From Bolinopsis microptera (Eukaryota; Ctenophora; Tentaculata; Lobata; Bolinopsidae), in the NCBI RefSeq assembly GCF_026151205.1, contig NC_087072.1:20240103-20304102 (forward strand): a DNA stretch of 64,000 bases, given 5' to 3'. Below, in pieces: positions 1 to 10,276 of the stretch. Made by a program: the position numbers and the translations under genes. The first letter of the stretch is position 1, and each line of letters opens with the position of its first letter. Below the pieces are notes generated by a model. It searched no databases, was not told where the DNA came from, and worked only from the letters and a program-made list of their open reading frames with translations.

Positions 1-685
1 AGGAGGACTGAGGAGAATGGCTGAGGAGGATGGCTGAGGAGGAGGACCCAGGAAAAGGCCCCAGGAGGAGGAGGAGGACTGGGGAGGAGGACAACTGTTG
101 AGGACTGATGAGGAGGACTGAGGACGAGGAAGAGGAGTAGGAGGAGGACTGAGGAGGGGAGGAGGAAGAGGACTGGGGAGGATCAGGAAGACCCAGGAGG
201 ACCCAGGAGGAGGAGGAGGAGGAGGACCCAGGAGGAGGAGGAGGACTGAGGAGGACTGAGGAGGACTGAGGAGGAGGACTGACGATGACTGAGAAGGAGG
301 AGGACTGAGGAGTACTGAGGAGGATGGCTGAGGAGGATGGCTGGGGAGGATGGCTGAGGAGGATGACTGAGGAGGATGACTGAGAGGGAGGAGGAGGAGG
401 ACTCAGGAGGAGGACTCAGGAGGAAGAGGAGGAGGAGGACTCAGGAGGAGGACTTAGGAGAAATGAGAAGGAGGACTGAGGAGAACTGAGAAGGAGGAGG
501 AGGACTGAATAGGAGGAGGAGAAGGAGGGGGACTGGGAGAGGACTGGGGAGGAGGAGGACTGATGAGAAGGATGAGGAGGAGGACCCAGGAGGAGGAGGA
601 CTGAGGAGGGGAGGAGGAAGAGGACTGAGGAAGATCAGGAAGACCCAGGAAGAGGAGGAGGAAGAGTAGGAGGAGGAAGCATCTA
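1..685. repeat. GA-rich low-complexity tract (GGAGGA / CTGAGGA units)
   Basis: This is almost pure purine on the + strand, built from irregular GGAGGA, CTGAGGA and GACCCAGGA units, and it runs off the left edge of the window. Open frames in it (the opposite strand reads Ser/Pro/Leu-rich) are by-products of the composition and are not called as genes. Long polypurine-polypyrimidine DNA can form triplex structures; that is known of such sequence, not shown here. Confidence 0.9.
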
Positions 686-689
686 AATG

Positions 690-990
690 TTATTTCCATT
701 TTTGTCCGTTTTTGTCCGTTTTTGTCCGCTCTATTTTTTGTCCGTTTTGAAAATATAGGGTACCGAACGGACAAAAAACATGATCCCCCTATAACAGCAA
801 AAATTGAACATTTTATTTAGCAATTTAGGTGTCCATTAATGTCCGCCTATGTCCGCCTATGTCCGTTTATGTCCGCCTATGTCCGCCTATGTCCGCCTAT
901 GTCCGCCTATGTCCGTCTATGTCCGCCTATGTCCTGTCCTTTTTGGATTCTATGAGACAAGCGGACATAGACGGACGTGACACCCCCCCC
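690..990. repeat. GTCCG-module repeats: TTTTTGTCCG copies and a (TATGTCCGCC)n array
   Basis: Three TTTTTGTCCG units near 697-728 are followed by an inverted pair (about 733-746 against 764-778, TTTTTTGTCCGTT against its complement). A 10-bp tandem array TATGTCCGCC with a few TATGTCCGTC/TTT variants fills about 831-940. The array closes with an inverted GCGGACATAGACGGAC copy at 961-976 and a C-run at 983-994. The pentamer GTCCG is shared by all modules. Confidence 0.85.
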
Positions 991-995
991 CCCCT

Positions 996-1109
996 TTAAA
1001 ATCACCTAATTTGTTCAATTTTAGGGAGGGGCACCAAAAGGGGAGGGGGCGCCAACAGGGGGGCGCTTTTTTCGGCAGGGGGGCGCCAACAGGCAACGTT
1101 ACGCCACTG
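996..1109. mobile_element. hAT-type MITE, right-end fragment
   Basis: The sequence from AAAATCACC at about 998 to the terminus CGTTACGCCACTG at 1097-1109 matches the right half of the intact element at 45140-45373. The left half is absent; the GTCCG and C-rich sequence lies there instead. The terminus follows the hAT pattern with outermost bases CAG/CTG. No target duplication can be tested because the left end is missing. Confidence 0.75.
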
Positions 1110-1512
1110 CTTTGACAATCCTTTTGTTGTACATGTTTTTCTTCTGTCTCTCATGGCTAGTGTACATGCTCATTGGAGATCCAAGAGCCTTACTGGAAGG
1201 AGCTTGAGCATGAAATACTTTTACATCTAAAAATGCCCTTTCCAATGGGTTCCATACACTCCTAGCACTAACATCTAACCTAGCTCCATCTGCTTTGTTG
1301 GCCCCTGCAGGAAGTTCTCTCCCATTGACAGGGATAAGGAGAGATTCAGTGGCAACATCTTTACAGCCAGCAGTTTCTAAGAGCTCTGCTAACACATCTC
1401 TCAATGAATTGTGGCGAAGAGATACATACCCACCCCTTTTGCATATTAATGAGTGGTTTATTGAGTTATCACTTCCACATACACATTTTCTTGCAGCATC
1501 TATTATTAACAT
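1099..1512 (-). pseudogene. R2-like restriction-endonuclease (RLE) domain fragment of a retrotransposon
   Basis: The frame encodes a C-x-C-x7-H-x4-C knuckle (CVCGSDNSINHSLIC) followed by RHNSLRDVLAELL and then ARLDVSAR and AFLDVKVFH. The two acidic blocks look like the D...D-x-K core of a PD-(D/E)XK nuclease. A CCHC knuckle followed by such a nuclease is the known C-terminal arrangement of R2-type site-specific LINEs and related elements. No reverse transcriptase is visible upstream; beyond 1512 the DNA is AT-rich tandem sequence. The last codons and the TAA stop come from the adjoining hAT end (GTGGCGTAA in this orientation), so the C-terminus is chimeric. This is a broken fragment, and the exact clade is uncertain. 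Confidence 0.6.
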
Positions 1513-1574
1513 TGATTATTATATCATTGATTATTTATTGGGATTGATTATTACATCATTGATTATTTATTGGG
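1511..1574. repeat. 32-bp tandem duplication, two copies
   Basis: Units 1511-1542 and 1543-1574 differ at one base. They begin ATTGATTATT and end TTATTTATTGGG. The duplication lies directly upstream (minus-strand sense) of the nuclease fragment. Confidence 0.85.
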
Positions 1575-1718
1575 ATTCTACAGTCTCCAAAACAAAGTAC
1601 GAAGGTAATTTATTTTTGAGCTTTGATTTGGTGACTGCTTCATCAATGGGCTGGTAGGTATTTGTTTTTTAGCAGTGTTGAAAATTGAAGCAATTATAAA
1701 ATGTATATCTCTATCATA

Positions 1719-3320
1719 TGGACACGTTCAAAAAAAGGTGGCACTAGAGATTGATTTTTTTAAATGCGTTTTAAAAATAGTCATTGCTCTTTGTTGGTTG
1801 ATATATCTATCTATACCTTTAGAAATTCGATTAAATTTCATGATCCTGAAATCACGGAGTCTCTAGTGCTTATATCACAGGAGTTATCGTTATTAGTGTG
1901 CCAATGAGTCAAAAGTCACACAATTAGAAATGCAAGATGAATCAACACTAGATAATCTGAAAAGTAATATTCACAAAGAAGCCAAAATTGATATGGTGAC
2001 TATAATGCATGTAAGGAATGGAATGTCTTAGATGAAATTGTTATTGGTGCCAAAATGAGTCAAAAATCACAACTTAAACGTTGGAAATGAGCCTATTTTG
2101 AGCAGTGATTATTGAATCATATAACGTTTTTATTGGCTTTCTATCATTTTTTAGGGTACAAAATAGTATTAAATAGTATTAAAACCAGTTAATATGATTC
2201 AAAAGTCACATTTTCGTTAAAGGTGCGCTATTAAGTCACACTATAATAAGCCTTAAATTAAGTGCACGATATGACAATTTATATTCATTCTATGAATCTT
2301 ATTATGTGATTTTTGAATCCATGTCTAAGCTTATACCATATTGAAGGTCTTTGAGCGATAATTTTTGATCTGGGTGCTTAAATGATTCAAAAATCACATA
2401 AATCTAGCTACCAAATATGTAATTTTCTTTAAAGTGTGACAATTAAATCATATGTAATGTTCAAGTTGTAATGACATTTTGAAAGGAAAGGTAATGAATC
2501 GATAATCACATTTCAAAAATCCAATTAAGTATTATACGTTACTGATTGATTCATTTGTCACATTATGGAGACAAAATTATCATGGCTTGAGTAGTAAAAG
2601 TACTTGCCTAATTTACTCAGTTTAAAATCAGTGTTTTGTGATTATTGATTCCACTATTACTCTAATAACGATCTTCTCCATGACCATAAACAAGTGTCAC
2701 AACAAATCACTGCAGATTTACTATGAATACCAACCTGATATAGAGCCAAAAAGTGATACATTCCCCTGATACAGCATCATTTCAATACATGCTCATTTAT
2801 GTGATTTTTGACTCATTATGGCACTTTTAACCATCTAAATTCTCTAAATATTAGTTAGCATGCTATAATTGTGATCGATAGAGTTCATTATTACAATCAT
2901 TCCGTTGATATTCATATCACATTCATCATTCTAAAATAATTAGTCAGAATTAACCCTGTGTGTGATAATTGCATCATAACTCCACATTTAACCGGTGACT
3001 CTTTGCACTTTTAACACTCAACTATCTCAAAAAGGTTCAATAATCACATTGAGAAGCAGGACACACTCACAGAATGTAAATTCATCATTAGAGGTGCAAG
3101 AAATGAATATTTTGTGATTTCTGGCTCATATCTGCACAATTAACAGATATAAAGAGATGAATGACTTAATTATGTGACATTTGACTCTTTTTGGACCACA
3201 TATTAAAATTTGGTTAACTTTCATAGCATACTCCTTGAGATACAAGTATTTTAAAATGCTTCACACAATTTTGGCAGTGAAAAATCAATCTCTAGTGCCA
3301 CCTTTTTATGAACGTGTCCA
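1719..3320. mobile_element. 1.6-kb inverted-repeat element packed with an ATGAKTCAAAARTCACATAA motif
   Basis: The ends are inverted repeats of about 41 bp with one mismatch, starting TGGACACGTTCA and continuing AAAAAGGTGGCACTAGAG. They lie at 1719-1759 and about 3280-3320 and are flanked by TA on both sides, as expected for a Tc1/mariner-type or similar MITE. The interior has no credible coding frame. It carries about 15 copies of a degenerate 20-bp motif in both orientations, for example near 1903, 2055, 2193, 2292, 2382, 2809 and 3170. The motif is rare outside the element. Confidence 0.75.
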
Positions 3321-3357
3321 TATATGCTAGTACAGAAAACATACTTACTTGTACTTG

Positions 3358-3690
3358 AAAAGGTCTCCTCCTAGTTGTTGGAGTGGCCTGCACCACATAG
3401 TAACTCTTTTCTCCGGTGGATTAGACCTCTCCAGTGAGCCCTGTCTGTAGCTTATTGTTATGCATCTTCTATCGTGATGTTATTGACACCTGTGAAGATT
3501 GCTGCATCCTCCCGGACACATGACAACCAGTTTTTCCGAGGTCTACCTCTTGGCCTTTTACCATGCTTTGGGATCCAGTGCAGAAGATAGTTCTTCTGGC
3601 ATCCTCACCACATGGCCAAACCATCGGAGTCTAGCTGCTCGTATTTTTATTATAACCATTGACACAAAGGCCATAATCTTTCGCCAGCTC
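3358..3690 (-). pseudogene. LINE (RTE-like) 3' fragment, same family as 34862-36003
   Basis: The block near 3360 (GGTCTCCTCCTAGT, then GGAGTGGCCTGCA) repeats the 3' end of the LINE at 34862. The following bases match its C-terminal coding region (FRGRPLG-like basic segment and the WFGHVVRMPE-like block) in minus orientation with many mutations. It is a decayed 3' piece. The more 5' parts of what may be the same copy lie at 4561-4818 and 6176-6291. Confidence 0.7.
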
Positions 3691-4560
3691 TCCAATATCC
3701 ACCATTAAGCTGCATTTTATATCGTTGAACTACACAATATAAACTAAATTATGTTTTAGTGTAGACTTTTTGTCACAACAAGACTGCAACATATATAGTA
3801 ACAACTATTATAAACAGAACCCTTAATGTTCTGTCTATTAAAAAATTTCTTCTAATCCTAATATGAGCTGATTTTAAGTGCTGATTTTATCATTAGTTTT
3901 TACACATGAACTGTGAATTCTGAACAACCAGTTTTACGTTTACTAATTAGTTTAGTATCATGAGTAGTACAGTATTTAGTTGTATTAGCTTACATTTCTT
4001 CTTGTCGTATTTTTTGTTGTTTTGACATTTTTTGCAATTACATTTTTTGGGTCATATTTCGTAAATTTTATTTCTCTGTTTTTGTTTTAATGTTATTTTA
4101 AATTTCTTTCCGTCGTTAATTTTTACGCATGTTTAACAATTTTATTACAGAACTGAAGAAGACGTTGTTACATGGAATGATTATTTCAATTCAATAAAGT
4201 TTCTAGCCTAAAGTTTGCTGCTTCAATTTGTTCGCAAGTTAAGAGTCTAAAGAGAAATTCTCCAAGAGAAATCAAGTTCAAATGCGACTCATAAATATAG
4301 CCCCCTTGAACTATTTACCTAATATGAGCCTTGTTTCTAAAGACCTAACTGAACTAGCGTTTCGGTGTGTGCAAAAGCTTTTAGGCACGCACATTTCTTA
4401 CCCCGTCAGTTATCTGTCCTTCCAAACCCAAACTAGCAGTCAAGGACAAAAAGTCATACACCAAATGGGCATTATATTTTATGAATTGTTTTACATCTTT
4501 ATCCTTTTTATTCTGTAAAATGTGCTAAAATTAAATTTCTTGTTTCATTGAAAATTTCTT
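3691..4560. other. AT-rich stretch with no recognised feature
   Basis: No coding frame, splice-consistent exon or repeat family was recognised. It separates two fragments of the same LINE family, so an old unrecognised insertion is possible. Confidence 0.5.
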
Positions 4561-4818
4561 GTTTCATTAATCAACGGGGGCGATGTTAGCCCGCTTAAGT
4601 ACATCAGCATTAGATACATGATAAAACCATTTGATTTCCAGGATTCTCCTCAGACATCTATGATGGAACACCTCAAATCTTTTCATCTGCGTCTGTGTGG
4701 TATCCCATACCTCACTTCCATAAAACAGTATAGTGAGAACAGCCGCTTTGTAAATCCTGATTTTAGTTGGAGTCTTGATGTTGCGACTGTACCATATACT
4801 GCTAAGCTGATAGAATAA
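4561..4818 (-). pseudogene. LINE (RTE-like) C-terminal coding fragment
   Basis: Minus-strand residues KTPTKIRIYKAAVLTILFYG, then SEVWDTTQTQMKRFEVFHHR, then HVSNADVLKRA correspond almost residue for residue to the LINE at 34862-36003. The match begins at QLSSIW, in mid-frame, exactly where an A/T-rich LINE tail (AAT repeats at about 4816-4832) of a different element ends. This shows that a CR1-like element inserted here. Confidence 0.8.
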
Positions 4819-6175
4819 TAATAATAATAATAAATTAATGTTATTTTTATACAGCACCAAAAGGTTAAATAATTTAAATTTAACCCTTATGCACAGCTGT
4901 AAATGATACTTAAATTAACGAGAGTGTGCATCTTTGCCTTAGATGGAGGTGGAACAAGAAACTGTTCAGAAAACAGGCGATAAAAACTGTAAAATATAAC
5001 GTGACTAAATAAGGCAGATGCACCTAACAAGCAGATATCCAAGAAGGGTTAGCAGGTTTTTTAACAGAGGACTAGAGGAAAGGATAATGACTACAAGAAA
5101 TCGCAGTATGAAACTCAACAGCCTAACAAATTTAAAAATCAGGTTTATAAAAATGAAATTCCCTGATATATTAAAAATTCTATAAAAACTCAATAAAAAT
5201 TCCTTAAAAAATCCATAGAAATTCCATAGACTCCAAATATACAAACAATCTGAAGTTTCCAATATACAATAAAAATTGATTGAAGAAGTTTACTGCAGAA
5301 CAGTAACTGATGATAAAGATTATATCTGAAAATCCAATACAGTCATACCAAACAATCTGGGCAACATAAAAGTAGAGACAGTAAAAAAGAGAAGAAAAAG
5401 ATGCTCTAGTACTTGAGACAAAATATAAAGAATAAGGTAGCTTTCTCCCAGGTGCCAACCCAAAAAATGGTGTCCCAGGATAGAGCCTCCTTTTCCGACC
5501 TACACTACAATTTTGTTAGCAGACACAGTGAAACGCAAAAAAAAGATTATTATCTTAAATTTTGCCCAAAAATCCTTGAAAACTAATAGCCTAAAATAAT
5601 TTAATTTAAAGCGTGAAATTGACCTGCTATAAGATAAACATTTTAATTAAATTTTAACCTTCAATAAAGGATTAGTTACTCAGTACAAATCAAAGGACTT
5701 TCTAAACAGGTGAGCTTTAAGTTTTCCCTTAAAGTCCTTGATGTTTACACATTTCGTGATTTCTTGAGGAAGATTGTTCCATATTCTTGGAGCAGATGAA
5801 GAGAAGGCTCTGGGTGGACTGTTTATGGGGCAATGAAGAGGCATATCTCTTCCACCACTGGAATTGTACTGAACAAGGTTTGACAGGTATGAAGGTGCTA
5901 GCCCATGGAGCAGTTTGAAAGTTAACAGGAGTATTTTAAATTCAATACATTCTTTTACCTTGAGCCAATGAAATTCTTTTATGTAGGGATCAACTTCTTC
6001 TCTTTTCTTTAGACCTTTGACTAAGCGGCATGCTCTGTTTTGCAGAGATTGTAGCTGTTTCAAAACAGAATGATTAGCTCCAAAGTAAAGTGCATTACAG
6101 TAGTCAAGGGAACTGATGATAAGAGATTGCACGATGATTTGCATTTGAGTTTCAGAGAGGAATGGTTTCATTTTT
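4819..6175 (-). mobile_element. CR1/L2-like LINE, 5'-truncated, inserted into an RTE-like LINE
   Basis: The open frame at 5680-6175 encodes a typical CR1/L2 C-terminal region: SSLDYCNALYFG, LQSLQNRACRLVKG, KECIEFKILLLTFKLLHGLA, RIWNNLPQEIT and KDFKGKLKAHLFRKSF. A 3' untranslated region of about 860 bp follows and ends in an (ATT)n tail at 4816-4832 in minus orientation, preceded by a TTTATACAGCACC block. Both flanks are pieces of one RTE-like LINE whose frame stops at GA and resumes at QL, so this element jumped into that LINE. It lacks the RT catalytic core. Confidence 0.75.
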
Positions 6176-6291
6176 GCCCCAGAGGCGTTTGGAATTCGAG
6201 CTAATAGTTCTTTGTCAATTGTTCCATTCGCACTGATGATTGCACCCACGTAAGTGAAATTGCTGACCTGCTGTATTGGGAAACCATCCAC
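6176..6291 (-). pseudogene. RTE-like LINE fragment upstream of the CR1 insertion
   Basis: About 38 residues (MDGFPIQQVSNFTYVG, then AIISANGTIDKELLARI) match the segment EPVEQVSNFVYLGANISGDG of the LINE at 34862-36003. The frame is fused directly to CR1-type sequence, giving a 203-residue chimeric open frame at 5680-6291 that is not a real protein. A duplicated 16-bp block (ATTCAGAATAAAACAA, twice) follows at 6294-6326. Confidence 0.7.
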
Positions 6292-6326
6292 ATTCAGAAT
6301 AAAACAAATTCAGAATAAAACAAATG

Positions 6327-6607
6327 TTATATTCAAATCTCTTTATTCAACAATATTAAATCATTATAGAACCTAATTTGTGGCATGATCCTTATGTTAG
6401 TGCTATTCTGTTAGCTGATGCTGACAGGCACAATTTCCCTGTTATTGGCATTGCAGTGTTCACGGCATGTATTGCGCGAACGCGAACGACCGAAATTTCC
6501 CTTAAAATTATTTTGCTTCTAAAATGTTGGCTCTAGTAATTAATAAATGTGCAATGTAATCGTAAAATAATGCAATTGAATAAGACCTTGCGCGCGGCGC
6601 TAGGCTT
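6327..6607. other. Unassigned AT-rich flank left of the foldback element
   Basis: No gene, exon or repeat was recognised here. The GC-rich CGCGAACGCGAACG cluster near 6478 and GCGCGCGGCGC near 6590 stand out from the AT-rich surroundings. Confidence 0.4.
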
Positions 6608-7069
6608 AAGTAAAATACAATTTTAAGTAAAATAAAATTTTTATTTTCCACAGAAGAATCAATACATATTGAATTATAAATATCCGATAATTCCATTAAT
6701 AATCATTAAAAGTTGCTTTGTCATCTGTAAAATCAAAAACGAAAAGCCGTACGCTGAACGCGCGCGGCATTTTTTCTGCAGCTGCCTAGCTTTAAGCTTG
6801 TAGCCGCTAACATCAAAGCCGCCGCGCGCGCCCAGTGCTGGGGTGCATTCTCATTAACAATTAAACTTGGTCAAAGATATTTATATACAATTCCTAAATT
6901 AAATCAATAATCATGTTAATATGAGTATTCAACACTACTCGACAACAATTATTTGCCGGCCCATCAACGATTCAGTTGCCGAAACAAAAATCAAATGTTT
7001 GCTCTTTCGTTTCGGGGACTGTTTGAACTCAGTACCATATCCGACTAATCATACTTTATAATGGTTAAA

Positions 7070-10000
7070 TTATTATCAAACATGTCAATCTTACAAATGT
7101 CAACAATCCTAAAATGATTTAGAACCTAAACGTGATCCTTTGTAAGATTATATGTCCCAAAAGTCAAATTGACTTGTACTCAAGTATAAAGTCGAACAAT
7201 TTACTCCAATAACCACGGTTACTAGCAAGTTCTCTCAAATGAAGAATATCATCATACGACTCCAGCAAGATGAAACGCTTCCAGAGGTCAACCTTCAGGT
7301 GGTGCAGGAGGTTACGTCTGTGAGCCCCGAGTCTACCAACTTCACTACACATCTCGACAGCAAAGCACAGCGCAGCTTGAGCTGGTGATCTTTCATCGCT
7401 CCTCAGTATGTGTCCTAGCATCTTCCACCTAGATAACTCAGCACGCTCAGACATAGGGGTAGAGTTACTCTGTTTGTATAGGGTATCTTTGGACATCATA
7501 CTGCGTGGCCAGCTGACATTCATGATCTTTCTGAGGTGGTTACGGTGACATGCATCTAGTTTGTCCCAGTACGATTTAGGCATTCCCCAGCAACTAGAGT
7601 TATACATGAGGATAGATACTACTTGGGCCTCATAGACCTTCAGCTTCTTCTGTAGGGGGATCTTACTCTGGCACCAGACCTTCTTGAAGTTCTGGAATGC
7701 TACATTGGCTAACATGATTCTTCTGGTGACATCTTTCCTACTTTCTAGCAGAGAACCCAACAACTTGCTACTGCACCATTCTTCATTCATTCTAAGGGGT
7801 TTACCATCATCCATGACATCATCTTTCCCAGCTATGTAGATGTGTACAAACTCTGTCTTTGATTCATTAATATTCAGATTCCACTCTTTGAACACCTTAG
7901 TAGCGACAGGGAGGAGGGCTTCTAGAGCATCTTTGTCTTCACCAAGATAGTCGATGTCATCAGAGTAGGCATCTTCTTCAGGCATGCCACTAGGACTAAT
8001 AGGAGGGGTTGGGCGCAGCGTCACGGCACGCAGGTGGTAGCAGGCACCAGCTAGAGTGATTGTGAAACAGAGGCCTGAAACACTATCACCTTGGGGTCCT
8101 CCATTGGTGCTGATGAATTCAAGGGAGGTAGCGTTGTTGACTCGCACCTTGATCTTGGTGTTGCTCAGGAGGAATCTCACTAGTCTGATCTCATCTCTTG
8201 TGCACCCTGCGTCCTCTAGGAGGTTGAGCACAGTCTGCCTACTGATAGTATCGAAGGCACTGGACATGTCTAGGCCCATCTTGTGGAAAGACCACTCTCT
8301 TTCTTTTACGATGCTGATCAACATACGGTGACACCATACCAGGTCTCCACAGCTTCTCTTCTGCTTGTAGGCAGCTTGCCATGGACCTGTGTAAGCGTCT
8401 ACCTTTGCTTCAATTCTCCTGAGTGTAATGAGGGATAGCAGCTTACGAGCACAGTTACATAGTGTCAGGGGTCTGAGGCTTTTCAGTTCACCAGGAGTCT
8501 TGCCAGGCTTTTGAAGAGGGGTGATGAAACATTCTCCGACAGCGTCAAGGAACAGGTTCTCTTCAAAGCAGGTGTTGATGATTTTGGCGTAATGGACACA
8601 TAGCGCACTCCCACCATACTTGAGGAGCTCATTGGGGGTATTGTCAGGTCCATTGGCTTTGCCGTTCTTGAGGCGTTTAGCAGCGGTTTTTACCTCATAT
8701 TCTGTGATAGGGCAGTCGAGGGGAGAAGGGGGACCTTCAAACGGATCAAGGGCAGGTTCATCTCCAGTCAGCTGTTCTTCATACCAATCGCGGAGTACTT
8801 CAGCTTTAGCGAGGTCTGTACCAATGGGGTACCCATCCTTATTGTGGACAACTATAGGCTTTGTCTCTTTGGTCTTAGCTAAGGATCTCACAGCTTCGAA
8901 CATTTGACGCGTGTCGTCAGTTGATGAAATTTCTTCAGCTAACTGGTCAGCCTTAGCACACTCTAGCTCCTTCAGTCTCTTTTTGATGTCTTTACCGAGC
9001 TTATTTCTCCGTCCTCGCAGTACAGAGCTATCACAGGGCTTGTTGGTGCTTGCCAGGGCGAGGCGTATATCGTGTCGTTCTGCGACTAGGGCAACAACAG
9101 TAGGGTCATTAGAGAAGAAGCACTTATTCTTAGCCTTCCTGTAGCCTAGGGTCTCAGCAGCTGACTTATGAACTTCACCCAGTACTACTGCAAAGTCCTT
9201 GTTGGGATCACCTGAGGGTATTACAGTAGAAAGTCTACTAGCAATGTCATGTTCATACATTCGTTTACAATCGGGGTCTGATGTGAGCCTGCGAGTGTCA
9301 AACATTTTAGGACGTTTAGGAGCTTTAGCGTAGAACAGGGGGCGTTTAGACAATTCAATCGTACATATTACAAGCCTATGGTCAGAGCTAAACACCATAC
9401 CGTTGTGCGACCTAGCATCTCTGAGCAGACATTTACTTCTTCTTTTACAAAGAATATAATCTATCTGAGTAAACACTTTACGCTTTTTACCAGACTGACC
9501 TTTGACATTAACCAAACCCTCGTAAGTGGTCCGATGACTCGCACGGTGAAGGAAGGCAGTATTAGCAGCAAACAAGTCGTTTCTACACATGAAGTTGAGA
9601 AGGTAGTGACCGTTGTGATTCCTTTTACCCATACCGTGCCTGCCGACATAATCTGACACACCATTTACATAGTCTGAGTCATCAAGCTTACCCAGCCTAC
9701 CGTTGAAATCTCCCATCACAAACAACTCGTGTCTTGAAGGAACGACAATAGCTGAACTGACTTGCTTGTACAATTTCCTGACAATTTCTGGTCTGAGTTC
9801 TGATTTGGTGTTGGTTGGGCAGTACACATTGACGGCTCTAAACATGACGGGTTCACCGTGCTTTACAGGCAATCTGAAATCTATCCACGCAACACGGTCA
9901 CTAACACGATGATATTGAACAATGTACGGTACTAGCCGCTTTGATACCACAAACCCCAGTCCTGCATAACAGGCATCCTTTTGTTCAATGATAATCAACT

Positions 10001-10276
10001 TATTGCCACAGGGTAACATTGCTTCAGATGGCTGAGTGATCTTAGTTTCTTGAAGGGCTATAACGTCTAATTTATATTGAGTACAGTCACGTCCTAATAT
10101 ATGTTGGTCTACTTCTTTGCTCAGCCCACGAACATTGAATGTTGCAAGGGCTAGAATGAGTGAGAGAGGGATCAACTTAGGGACGATGAGTAGAGGGTTA
10201 GATGCTGCAGCAGGGGTAATCTGTGTCTCCCTGCTTCTGCTGATGTGCCTGACGTCATCACTGGTCATTCCACCTA
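7070..10276 (-). mobile_element. Near-full-length 3.2-kb RTE-like LINE with a 12-bp target duplication
   Basis: The insertion splits the left arm of the foldback element. ATAATGGTTAAA occurs at 7058-7069 and again at 10277-10288, while the right arm has it once, so both insertion points are exact. The LINE runs on the minus strand with about 8 nt before the ATG, one open frame, and a 94-bp 3' tail without poly(A). A single ORF and a very short 3' UTR are usual for RTE-type elements. The perfect target duplication and open frame indicate a recent insertion. Confidence 0.85.
7164..10268 (-). CDS. LINE ORF: APE-type endonuclease plus reverse transcriptase (1034 aa)
   Basis: This is the retrotransposition protein that nicks target DNA and primes reverse transcription there. 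The N-terminal exonuclease-endonuclease-phosphatase domain (about residues 40-300) shows FNVRGL, LQETKI, VMGDFNGRLG and SSDHRLV. The RT domain (about 500-760) shows LKNGKANGPDNTPNELLKYG, GLDMSSAFDTI, NGGPQGDSVSGL and the catalytic loop AYSDDI, with Ser where most families have Ala (YADD). The C-terminus has the R-W-K-M-L-G-H-I-L-R block typical of RTE-type LINEs. The frame has no internal stop or frameshift, so it may be functional. The start is the first ATG, 8 nt inside the insertion. The clade name is tentative. Confidence 0.85.
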   Translation of the reverse strand: MTSDDVRHISRSRETQITPAAASNPLLIVPKLIPLSLILALATFNVRGLSKEVDQHILGRDCTQYKLDVIALQETKITQPSEAMLPCGNKLIIIEQKDACYAGLGFVVSKRLVPYIVQYHRVSDRVAWIDFRLPVKHGEPVMFRAVNVYCPTNTKSELRPEIVRKLYKQVSSAIVVPSRHELFVMGDFNGRLGKLDDSDYVNGVSDYVGRHGMGKRNHNGHYLLNFMCRNDLFAANTAFLHRASHRTTYEGLVNVKGQSGKKRKVFTQIDYILCKRRSKCLLRDARSHNGMVFSSDHRLVICTIELSKRPLFYAKAPKRPKMFDTRRLTSDPDCKRMYEHDIASRLSTVIPSGDPNKDFAVVLGEVHKSAAETLGYRKAKNKCFFSNDPTVVALVAERHDIRLALASTNKPCDSSVLRGRRNKLGKDIKKRLKELECAKADQLAEEISSTDDTRQMFEAVRSLAKTKETKPIVVHNKDGYPIGTDLAKAEVLRDWYEEQLTGDEPALDPFEGPPSPLDCPITEYEVKTAAKRLKNGKANGPDNTPNELLKYGGSALCVHYAKIINTCFEENLFLDAVGECFITPLQKPGKTPGELKSLRPLTLCNCARKLLSLITLRRIEAKVDAYTGPWQAAYKQKRSCGDLVWCHRMLISIVKEREWSFHKMGLDMSSAFDTISRQTVLNLLEDAGCTRDEIRLVRFLLSNTKIKVRVNNATSLEFISTNGGPQGDSVSGLCFTITLAGACYHLRAVTLRPTPPISPSGMPEEDAYSDDIDYLGEDKDALEALLPVATKVFKEWNLNINESKTEFVHIYIAGKDDVMDDGKPLRMNEEWCSSKLLGSLLESRKDVTRRIMLANVAFQNFKKVWCQSKIPLQKKLKVYEAQVVSILMYNSSCWGMPKSYWDKLDACHRNHLRKIMNVSWPRSMMSKDTLYKQSNSTPMSERAELSRWKMLGHILRSDERSPAQAALCFAVEMCSEVGRLGAHRRNLLHHLKVDLWKRFILLESYDDILHLRELASNRGYWSKLFDFILEYKSI

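Noticed and set aside
454..774. 106-residue Ser/Pro/Leu-rich open frame on the minus strand
   Set aside because: It is the translation of a polypyrimidine low-complexity tract and has no gene context.
8056..9912. Several plus-strand open frames of 67-95 codons
   Set aside because: They are antisense shadows of the LINE protein on the minus strand.
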